From: Sediminibacterium sp.
GTDB lineage: Bacteria > Bacteroidota > Bacteroidia > Chitinophagales > Chitinophagaceae
NCBI GenBank assembly: GCA_023263235.1
Contig: JALQXE010000165.1
Span: forward strand, 1 to 15,197
Direction of reading: 5' to 3'
Length of the DNA stretch: 15,197 nucleotides
The stretch's first letter is position 1. Each line of letters opens with the position of its first letter. Position numbers and translations under genes: made by a program. Below the pieces are notes generated by a model, which worked only from the letters and a program-made list of their open reading frames with translations, was not told where the DNA came from and did no database searches. Shown piece after piece: positions 9,149 to 15,197 of the stretch.

Positions 9149-9176
9149 AAAAAAAACCAGTCTTTTGACTGGTTTT
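9149..9176 (-). terminator. Intrinsic terminator after the DUF1015 gene
   Basis: A perfect 10-bp stem (AAAACCAGTC / GACTGGTTTT, 9153-9162 and 9167-9176) with a four-base loop is followed on the minus strand by a run of eight T (9156-9149, part of which pairs in the stem). It lies 40 bp past the DUF1015 stop. It separates that operon from the acyl-CoA synthetase gene, whose promoter must lie in the short space before 9120 or inside this structure. Confidence 0.88.
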
Positions 9177-9215
9177 AGATCGGAAAATTCATTGAATATA
9201 TTTCGAAAAAAGATA

Positions 9216-10460
9216 TTAATTATTTGCTTCGTAAATCAAATGTGTTAGTAAGCCGTCTCTTAATTTTGGTTCGAACCAAGTGCTTTTGGGAGGCATTACC
9301 TCTCCCGCATCTGCGATATTAAACAACTGGTCAATGGTCACTGGATATAAGCTTATCGCCAATTGCATTTCACCACTATCTACTCTTTTTTCTAATTCAC
9401 CTAAACCTCTTATACCGCCCACAAAATCAATGCGTTTGTCGGTGCGTTGATCAACAATACCCAACAACTTAGCTAATATATTATTGGATAAGATGGTTAC
9501 GTCCAATACACCAATAGGGTCGTTGTCATTATAGGTACCCGGTTTTGCTTTTAATACATACCACTTACCCGCTATGTACATTCCAAAACTGTGGATTACT
9601 GTAGGTTTATAAGCACCCTCATGTTCAAAAATGTCGAATTCATTTTCCAATGCAGCCATAAAAGTTTCAACAGAATGTCCATTTAAATCTTTTACAACAC
9701 GGTTGTAGTCCATGATATGTAATTGATTTGAGGGAAATAAAGTAGTTAAAAAGTAATCTGCAGCGGGCGTAGCGCTGTCCCCAAGGGCTAATTTCACTTT
9801 TGCAGCAGATGCAGCACGGTGATGTCCGTCGGCTATATATGTGCAGGGCACTTCGGTTGCAAATAAATGCGTGATTTGTTCAATGATGGTGGTATCCGTT
9901 ACCGCCCAAACAGAATGTTGGATTCCATCTTCGGTAATGAAATCATAAACAGGGGTTTTAGCTGTTTTCCATTTTTCAATAACCGTATCAATAGATGCCT
10001 GATTGCGATATGCTAAAAAAACATTGCCCGTTTGTGCGCCTGATGTTTTAATGTGATTAATTCTATCCTGTTCTTTTTCTGGTCTTGTGAACTCGTGCTT
10101 TTTAATAATATCATTATTATAATCTTCGATGCTGCTCACACAAACCAAACCAGTTTGTGCACGTCCATCCATAATTAATTGATAGATATAATAACATGGT
10201 TTTGACTCCTTAAATAAAACATCTCTTTGAATAAATGCATTTAAATTTTCTAATGCCAAATCATAAACCTGTTGAGCATGTATGTCAACAGATTCTGGTA
10301 AATCAATTTCACTTTTTGTAATATGTAAAAATGAATAAGCATTGCCTACTGCTTCGGCTTTTGCTTCTGCACTATTTAAAACATCGTATGGTTTACTTGC
10401 TACTTGCTTCGCTAATTGAGGCTGAGGGCGAAGCGCTTCAAAGGGTCTAATATTTGCCAT
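9216..10460 (-). CDS. DUF1015 family protein, possibly serine/phosphoserine-related
   Basis: A 414-aa soluble protein of the DUF1015 family, recognised from MANIRPFEALRP at the start, the KKHEFTRPEKEQDRINHI stretch at 120-137, the ADGHHRAASAAK motif at 210-221 and RIDFVGGIRG near 343-352. It is 67 bp downstream of serC on the same strand and is closed by a terminator, so the two genes are likely cotranscribed. From memory and unverified, a DUF1015 member has been described as a pyrophosphate-dependent serine kinase, and the DGHHR motif resembles that of ParB/sulfiredoxin-fold serine kinases. With serC adjacent, a role in interconverting phosphoserine and serine is a reasonable inference. A near-match -7 box (GATATTTG, 10467-10474) just before the ATG could give it an extra promoter. 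Confidence 0.85.
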   Translation of the reverse strand: MANIRPFEALRPQPQLAKQVASKPYDVLNSAEAKAEAVGNAYSFLHITKSEIDLPESVDIHAQQVYDLALENLNAFIQRDVLFKESKPCYYIYQLIMDGRAQTGLVCVSSIEDYNNDIIKKHEFTRPEKEQDRINHIKTSGAQTGNVFLAYRNQASIDTVIEKWKTAKTPVYDFITEDGIQHSVWAVTDTTIIEQITHLFATEVPCTYIADGHHRAASAAKVKLALGDSATPAADYFLTTLFPSNQLHIMDYNRVVKDLNGHSVETFMAALENEFDIFEHEGAYKPTVIHSFGMYIAGKWYVLKAKPGTYNDNDPIGVLDVTILSNNILAKLLGIVDQRTDKRIDFVGGIRGLGELEKRVDSGEMQLAISLYPVTIDQLFNIADAGEVMPPKSTWFEPKLRDGLLTHLIYEANN

Positions 10461-10527
10461 GAGTGCAAATATCGGTATTTTTTTGGAGGAAAAGATTTTT
10501 ATTGAAGCCGTTTAAATAAAAATTATT

Positions 10528-11586
10528 TTAAGAAAACTTTTGCATTAAATCACAAAATGCTTGTACACTGCTCATTGGCAATGCATTATACATACTAACT
10601 CTAATGCCTCCAACTGTTCTATATCCTTTAACACCAATCATGCCTTCTTTTTTACACAATGCTAAAAAAGATTCCTCTTTATTTGGATCCGTTAAAAAGA
10701 AAACCGCATTCATAATACTACGATCTTCTTTTTGAATAGGACAATAAAATGCAGGATGTTCATCAATAGTTTTATATAATAATGTTGCTTTTGCTTTATT
10801 TCGTTTTCCCATCTCAACTAATCCACCTTCTTTTTCAATCCACCTTAAGGTTAACAAACTAACATAAATCGAAAATACAGGAGGCGTATTTAATAAACTA
10901 CCTGCTTCAATGTGTTTTTGATAATCTAAAATGGCAGGAACTTTTCTGTTTACTTTACCTAGTATTGATTTTTTTACAACCACCATGGTAACACCAGCGG
11001 CACCCATATTTTTTTGTGCACCTGCATATATTAAATCAAACTTTTTAAATGCTGTAGGTCTGCAAAATATATCGGAACTCATATCACCCACTAAGGGTAC
11101 ATTCACTTGTGGGTATTGATGCCATTGTGTTCCCTCTACTGTATTGTTGGTAGTAATATGTAAATAGCTAGTGCCTTCAGGTAATTGTAAATCCTTTTTT
11201 AAATAAGTATGTTTTTTATCTGAGCTATCCGCTACCACTGTGACAGGTCCAAATATTTTTGCCTCTTTTACGGCTTTATTCCCCCAAACACCGTTATCAC
11301 AAATTGCAGCCATTCCATTTTCATCCAATAAATTCATGGGCACTTGCATAAACTGCATGGTGGCACCTCCTTGCAAAAAAAGCACTTCATATGCATCATC
11401 TAAATCCATTAAACGCTTCACTGTTGCTTTTGCTTCTTCCACTACTTCAACAAAAAAAGAAGTACGGTGTCCAATTTCTAAAATAGACAGCCCTGTATTA
11501 TTAAAATTATGGATTGCCTCCGCTGCCCGATCTAACACTTCCTTTGGTAAAATTGCGGGCCCTGAATTAAAATTGTGCAATTGCAT
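10528..11586 (-). CDS. serC: Phosphoserine aminotransferase
   Basis: Transaminates 3-phosphohydroxypyruvate with glutamate to O-phospho-L-serine, the second step of serine synthesis; the family can also act in pyridoxal phosphate synthesis. The 352 aa are close to the usual 360. The start MQLHNFNSGPAILP is the family N-terminus. The PLP-binding lysine is Lys192 in YAGAQKNMGAAG. The substrate-binding region FLQGGATMQF at 70-79 and the C-terminal GYRTVGGIRVSMYNALP are present. It precedes the DUF1015 gene. Neither serA nor serB lies in this window. Confidence 0.97.
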   Translation of the reverse strand: MQLHNFNSGPAILPKEVLDRAAEAIHNFNNTGLSILEIGHRTSFFVEVVEEAKATVKRLMDLDDAYEVLFLQGGATMQFMQVPMNLLDENGMAAICDNGVWGNKAVKEAKIFGPVTVVADSSDKKHTYLKKDLQLPEGTSYLHITTNNTVEGTQWHQYPQVNVPLVGDMSSDIFCRPTAFKKFDLIYAGAQKNMGAAGVTMVVVKKSILGKVNRKVPAILDYQKHIEAGSLLNTPPVFSIYVSLLTLRWIEKEGGLVEMGKRNKAKATLLYKTIDEHPAFYCPIQKEDRSIMNAVFFLTDPNKEESFLALCKKEGMIGVKGYRTVGGIRVSMYNALPMSSVQAFCDLMQKFS

Positions 11587-11649
11587 TATGAATATTTAAT
11601 TTAAAATCTACTTTTTTATTATCGCTTATTTGAAGTGTTTATTTATTTA

Positions 11650-11657
11650 CAAATTTA
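11650..11657 (-). promoter_or_regulatory. Candidate -7 box upstream of serC
   Basis: TAAATTTG on the minus strand matches TAnnTTTG and lies 63 bp before the serC ATG, in the 97-bp gap after the DUF502 gene. No TTG sits 19 bp upstream, so the match is partial. If real, serC-DUF1015 has a promoter independent of the DUF502 gene. Confidence 0.3.
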
Positions 11658-11683
11658 TTGAATGCATGTAACCCTTATATATA

Positions 11684-12340
11684 TTAGGTTTCAGGATCAT
11701 CGTCAACATCGGTAACACCTCCCGATACCACATATTTCATTGCTTCAGATGCACTCACTCCATCAGGCAATCTTTTAATTCTTGATAGTGGCACCATATA
11801 AGTAATTCCGGAAATGGCATAAGAATGCGGTACATATACAGTAACATGTTCATGCAAACCAAAATGTTCGGTTGAATCCTGCGTAATAAATCCTACCCTC
11901 CATACATCAACAGCATCTACATTCACTAAAACGGGTTGATCAAATTTTTTCTTATTCCCCGCAAAGGCTTCTAAAAAATCTTTTACCGATGAATATATAA
12001 TTTTAATACCTGGTGTGCGTTCTAAAATTTTATCAAAAACAGAAACCAATCTTTCTACAAAAAACAAAGACGATAACCAACCAATTATTAATACCAAAGC
12101 AATGGCCACCACAAAACCCAATCCAGTTACTTTTGGTATTTTACCATCCACCATGGCAAACTTAACGGGGAAAATGGTATTTAATAAATTAGGTAAAAAG
12201 TTGTCTACCCAATTAAATAGGCTAACAATCACCCAAATGGTAACACCAATGGGCGCCAAGAGAATAACCCCCTGAAAGAAAAATTGAGCTAAAATGCTTA
12301 AAATCTTCTTCTGTTTAAATTTCTCCCGAATAGACTGCAT
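11684..12340 (-). CDS. DUF502 family membrane protein
   Basis: A 218-aa inner-membrane protein of unknown function, DUF502 family. Two hydrophobic segments are clear, at about 19-46 (QFFFQGVILLAPIGVTIWVI) and 73-94 (GLGFVVAIALVLIIGWLSSL). They are followed by a soluble domain with the family stretches GIKIIYSSVKDF and VTVYVPHSYAISGITYMVP. A basic N-terminus (REKFKQKK) precedes the first segment, which suggests a cytoplasmic N-terminus. It is divergent from the tetR gene across a 123-bp gap and upstream of serC, though shared transcription with serC is uncertain. The family recognition is fairly firm; no function can be assigned. Confidence 0.85.
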   Translation of the reverse strand: MQSIREKFKQKKILSILAQFFFQGVILLAPIGVTIWVIVSLFNWVDNFLPNLLNTIFPVKFAMVDGKIPKVTGLGFVVAIALVLIIGWLSSLFFVERLVSVFDKILERTPGIKIIYSSVKDFLEAFAGNKKKFDQPVLVNVDAVDVWRVGFITQDSTEHFGLHEHVTVYVPHSYAISGITYMVPLSRIKRLPDGVSASEAMKYVVSGGVTDVDDDPET

Positions 12341-12410
12341 AAATGGACGTATTTAGGCTCAAATTTCATCCTTTTTTACCATTCAACATAAATAATAAAT
12401 TATTTGCCTT

Positions 12411-12438
12411 GGAAACTTTGAATACGAAATTAGTTTCC
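12411..12438. promoter_or_regulatory. Candidate TetR operator (inverted repeat)
   Basis: GGAAACT (12411-12417) and AGTTTCC (12432-12438) form perfect 7-bp inverted arms whose centres are 21 bp apart, about two helical turns. The right arm lies between the -33 and -7 boxes of the tetR promoter and the left arm abuts the -33 box. A dimer bound there would block RNA polymerase, so autorepression by the adjacent TetR protein is the simplest inference. Confidence 0.55.
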
Positions 12439-12447
12439 GTAGTTTTG
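12418..12447 (+). promoter_or_regulatory. Consensus Bacteroidota promoter of the efflux operon
   Basis: TTG at 12418-12420, an exactly 19-bp spacer and TAGTTTTG at 12440-12447 fit TTG-N19-TAnnTTTG fully. The predicted transcription start near 12452-12455 leaves a leader of about ten bases before the ATG at 12464. This is the best promoter match in the window and probably drives tetR together with the two efflux genes. Confidence 0.75.
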
Positions 12448-12463
12448 CGCCTCAATTTGAACT

Positions 12464-13108
12464 ATGGAAAATCGCATTTTATTTAAAGCCAGGGATTTAA
12501 TGACGCGCCATGGGGTAAAACATGTTACCATGGACGACATTGCCACCCAGTTAGGCATTAGCAAGAAGACTATTTACCAGTTTTACAAGGATAAGGATGC
12601 CTTGGTTATGGCAGTGGTGAACTTTGAACTAGAAGAGCAGTCAATTAAGTGTCAAAGAACCCAGGATAATGCAGATAATGCCGTTCATGAAATGTTCATG
12701 ATTTTAGAAGACATCCAACAGATGTTTAAAAACATGAACCCAATGACTATGAATGAGTTGGCTAAATATTATCCAGAAGCTTTTATGCGTATTCAAAATC
12801 ATAAAGATGACTTTATGCATAAAATAATTAAGACCAACTTAATCAAAGGCATTGAGCAAGGTGTTTATAGAAAGGAAATTGATCCTGAAATTTTATCTAT
12901 CTATCGATTAGAAACAAGCTTTGTTCCTTTTAATGCTCAACTATATCCTTTTAGCAAATTTGATATTGGCAAAGTGACTTTACAAATCATTGAAAATTTT
13001 ATTTATGGTGTAATGTCAATAAAAGGGATAGAATTAATGGAAAAATATAAACTCCAAGAATCTACATCTGCAAATGCACTTGAAGACAATTTGGATCAAA
13101 ATAAATAA
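12464..13108 (+). CDS. TetR family transcriptional regulator
   Basis: A 214-aa one-component repressor. The N-terminal DNA-binding domain spans about 1-50 and contains the canonical helix-turn-helix stretch VTMDDIATQLGISKKTIYQFYKDKDALV (21-48). The remaining helical domain, about 50-200, would bind an unknown ligand and dimerise. The gene is the first of a three-gene set with a TolC-type channel 27 bp downstream and an adaptor protein after that. This arrangement is typical of self-regulated RND efflux operons. The inverted repeat in its own promoter supports autoregulation. The inducer cannot be predicted. Confidence 0.95.
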   Translation: MENRILFKARDLMTRHGVKHVTMDDIATQLGISKKTIYQFYKDKDALVMAVVNFELEEQSIKCQRTQDNADNAVHEMFMILEDIQQMFKNMNPMTMNELAKYYPEAFMRIQNHKDDFMHKIIKTNLIKGIEQGVYRKEIDPEILSIYRLETSFVPFNAQLYPFSKFDIGKVTLQIIENFIYGVMSIKGIELMEKYKLQESTSANALEDNLDQNK

Positions 13109-13135
13109 ATCAACAATAAACAAGCAATATAACAA

Positions 13136-14473
13136 ATGAAAAAACTAATTTTCTTCATCATGGTTCTTGCCATTACGAGCTTTACACAAGCGCAGGAGGC
13201 AGGGATTCCTACACATGCATTTTCTTTGGATCAATGTGTTGAATATGCACAAAAAAATAATGTGCAAGTAAAAAATGCATTATTGGCCATTGAAGTTCAA
13301 GCACAAACCAATAGGGAAATTGCGGGCGCTGCTTTACCTACCATTAACACGAATGTAAGCGGTACCGACTATTTAAAAATTCCTACCTCTTTATTACCTG
13401 GTCAAATTTTTGGGGGAGCAGCGGGTACTTTTATTCCTGTTCAGTTTGGTACAAAATTTAATGCAAATTTTGGCGCTAGTATTCAACAATTGTTGTTTGA
13501 TGGTCAAGTATTTATTGCTTTACAAGCAAGAGCAACTTCTATGGATTTGCAAAGAAAAAATGCAGCACTTACGCAAGAAGCTATTAAAGCGAATATTTAT
13601 AAAATATACTATCAGCTTTCTGCAAGCAAAACACAACTAAATATTTTAGATGCCAATATCAATAGAATTAAAGCATTGGCGCGTGATGCAGAAATTATGT
13701 ATAAAAATGGTTTCGCTGAAAAATTAGATGTGGATAAAGTGAGTGTTCAATTGAACAATCTTGAAACGGAGAAATTAAAAGCCAACAATAGTGTTGCCAT
13801 TGGTTATATGGGATTAAAAATGTTAATGGGAATGCCCGTTAAAGACAGTTTAGTGCTAACGGATGTGATTAACGAAAGTAGCTTAACCAATGATGTTTTA
13901 TCGGATGCCGATTTTCAATATACAGTACGTAAGGATTTTCAATACCTCAACACTGTGAAAAAAATGAATGAGTTTAATATAAAGCGTTACCAGTTAAGCA
14001 ACCTGCCTACTATTTCAATGTCAGGCTCTTTTTCTAAAAATGCACAAAGAAGCAAGTTTGATTTCTTTGAAGGAGGAAATTGGTTTCCAACCTCTCTTGT
14101 AAGTTTAAATATAAACCTACCCATATTTAATGGTTTTGCTACAGACGCGCGTATTAAAAGAACAAAAATTGAATTAAGACAAACGCAAAATCAAATTGAG
14201 TCACTTAAGAACAGCATTGACAATGAAATGAACCAAGCTAAGCTTAATTATATGTCTTCAGTAGCTACCGTTCAGTTTCAGAAAAAGAATATGGAATTAG
14301 CAGAAAAAGTGTATCAACAAACTAAAAAGAAGTTTGAAGCAGGAACAGGTTCTAATACCGAAATTTCTGCAGCACAAACCGATCTTGTAAGTGCACAAAA
14401 TAATTATATGAATGCATTATATGCAGCTTTAATTGCGAAAGTAGATTTATTAAAAGCAAGTGGTAAATTATAA
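13136..14473 (+). CDS. TolC-like outer membrane efflux protein
   Basis: Outer-membrane channel of a tripartite efflux system, carrying substrate from the periplasm to the exterior. The 445-aa precursor begins with a Sec signal peptide (MKKLIFFIMVLAITSFTQA, probable cleavage after Ala19). Two outer-membrane-efflux repeats follow, about 27-235 and 255-440, with the typical opening FSLDQCVEYAQKNNVQVKNA, long heptad-like helices such as KKFEAGTGSNTEISAAQTDL near the C-terminus, and the strand motif SLNINLPIFNGF. No lipobox cysteine is present. The gene lies between tetR (27-bp gap) and the adaptor gene (30-bp gap). Substrate specificity is unknown. Confidence 0.94.
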   Translation: MKKLIFFIMVLAITSFTQAQEAGIPTHAFSLDQCVEYAQKNNVQVKNALLAIEVQAQTNREIAGAALPTINTNVSGTDYLKIPTSLLPGQIFGGAAGTFIPVQFGTKFNANFGASIQQLLFDGQVFIALQARATSMDLQRKNAALTQEAIKANIYKIYYQLSASKTQLNILDANINRIKALARDAEIMYKNGFAEKLDVDKVSVQLNNLETEKLKANNSVAIGYMGLKMLMGMPVKDSLVLTDVINESSLTNDVLSDADFQYTVRKDFQYLNTVKKMNEFNIKRYQLSNLPTISMSGSFSKNAQRSKFDFFEGGNWFPTSLVSLNINLPIFNGFATDARIKRTKIELRQTQNQIESLKNSIDNEMNQAKLNYMSSVATVQFQKKNMELAEKVYQQTKKKFEAGTGSNTEISAAQTDLVSAQNNYMNALYAALIAKVDLLKASGKL

Positions 14474-14503
14474 AATCAAAAACAATACAATAAAAATATA
14501 GAA

Positions 14504-15197
14504 ATGAAAAATAGTATAAAATTATTTACAATGAGCTTAGTGATGATTTCACTTGCTTGTGGAGCTGGAAAAAATTCAATTGAAGCAAAAAAAGCAAGTT
14601 TAGAGCAATTAAAAAAACAAGCTTTAGAATTAAACGCTAAAATTTCAACTTTAGAAAAAGAATTGGAACAAGCGGGCGCTAAAGACCAAGCAAAAGCGGT
14701 ATTAGTGGCTATTGCGCCTATTGCTACTCAGGATTTTAATCATTTTATTGAATTACAAGGGAAGGTGGAATCTGAAAGTGTTTCTTACGTAACGCCACGT
14801 GCAGGTGGAGGTCAAGTAAAGGCAATTTATGTGAAAAGAGGAGACCGAGTTAAAAAAGGTCAATTGTTACTACAATTAGACAACAGCCTTATTAAACAAA
14901 ACGCTGCGGCAATGGCTCAAAATTTAGAAACAGTGAAAGCACAAGCTGCATTGGCTAAATCGGTATATGAAAAACAAAAGAATTTATGGGATCAAAATAT
15001 TGGAAGTGAAATTCAATTGATGACGGCTAAAACCAATGCCGATGCAAGTGCAAGTCAATTAAAAGCCGCTACAGAGCAATTGGGCATGATGAATCAGCAA
15101 TTGTCTTATACAAGCGTATATAGTGATGTGGATGGTGTGGCAGAGGAAGTAAATGTGAAAGTGGGTGAACTTTTTGGTGGTGCAGGACAAATTAAAA
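14504..15197 (+). CDS. RND efflux periplasmic adaptor lipoprotein, 3' end missing
   Basis: Membrane-fusion (HlyD/AcrA-type) subunit bridging an inner-membrane pump and the TolC channel. The ATG at 14504 opens a frame of 231 codons that runs off the right edge. The N-terminus MKNSIKLFTMSLVMISLAC is a likely lipoprotein signal with Cys19 as the lipidation site, although Ser at -3 is not ideal. Residues 26-57 form a Leu/Lys/Glu coiled coil (EAKKASLEQLKKQALELNAK and on). Next come the first half of the lipoyl-like domain (VTPRAGGGQVKAIYVKRGDRVKKGQLLLQLD, about 95-125) and an alpha-hairpin (about 130-197), then the return of the lipoyl half (SDVDGVAEEVNVKVGELFG). An AcrB-type permease gene is expected just beyond the window. 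Confidence 0.92.
   Translation, partial: MKNSIKLFTMSLVMISLACGAGKNSIEAKKASLEQLKKQALELNAKISTLEKELEQAGAKDQAKAVLVAIAPIATQDFNHFIELQGKVESESVSYVTPRAGGGQVKAIYVKRGDRVKKGQLLLQLDNSLIKQNAAAMAQNLETVKAQAALAKSVYEKQKNLWDQNIGSEIQLMTAKTNADASASQLKAATEQLGMMNQQLSYTSVYSDVDGVAEEVNVKVGELFGGAGQIK

Noticed and set aside
9121..9150. Ten-residue N-terminal extension of the acyl-CoA synthetase from TTG 9150
   Set aside because: The TTG lies within the U-tract of the upstream terminator, and the ATG at 9120 gives the normal family N-terminus.
11240..11599. 119-aa plus-strand reading frame opposite serC
   Set aside because: Lies entirely opposite the conserved N-terminal part of serC and encodes no recognisable domain.
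13410..13640. 76-aa alternative frame inside the TolC-like gene
   Set aside because: Same-strand out-of-frame shadow within a complete, well-recognised outer-membrane efflux protein.
1..15197. Possible defence system, prophage, transposon or CRISPR array
   Set aside because: Scanning both strands showed only housekeeping, membrane and efflux genes; no repeat arrays, transposase or phage-like genes or tRNA-associated attachment sites were visible.

Overview
The window looks like a chromosomal segment of a Bacteroidota bacterium, plausibly Chitinophagaceae-like (lineage inferred, not tested). It is AT-rich, and start codons lack Shine-Dalgarno sequences. At least one promoter fits the Bacteroidota pattern TTG-N19-TAnnTTTG exactly. 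The gene families (short LeuA, serC next to DUF1015, TetR-TolC-lipoprotein adaptor cassette, a 511-aa helical protein of a type I associate with this phylum) fit the same picture. All intergenic gaps are below 300 bp, and no tRNA, rRNA, CRISPR array, insertion sequence or prophage was seen.

Region 1 (1-5754, minus strand) is a branched-chain amino acid operon transcribed leuA > leuC > leuD > leuB > ilvD, with ilvD running off the left edge. The gaps are 31-71 bp, so it reads as one transcription unit. It encodes the complete leucine branch from 2-ketoisovalerate plus dihydroxyacid dehydratase of the common ilv/leu pathway. LeuA lacks the C-terminal allosteric domain of the long-form enzyme. 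The 178-bp leader upstream of leuA holds a hairpin followed by seven T on the leuA strand, a tiny possible leader ORF with Leu-Leu-Ile codons, and two copies of a 13-bp palindromic repeat. This is the least explained regulatory stretch in the window.

Region 2 (5755-9176) holds a divergently transcribed 511-aa alpha-helical protein of unknown function. It converges, across a strong bidirectional terminator, on a long-chain acyl-CoA synthetase gene.

Region 3 (9216-12340, minus) is DUF502 membrane protein > serC > DUF1015. The serC-DUF1015 pair, closed by a terminator at 9149-9176, points to a phosphoserine-related job for DUF1015.

Region 4 (12411-15197, plus) is a drug or metabolite efflux cassette: TetR regulator > TolC-type outer-membrane channel > lipoprotein periplasmic adaptor, cut by the right edge and probably followed by an RND pump. 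A consensus promoter in front of tetR carries an inverted repeat between its two boxes, which suggests autorepression.

Most of the window is ordinary metabolism. The points most worth checking are the leu leader, the serC-DUF1015 pair, and the TetR operator.
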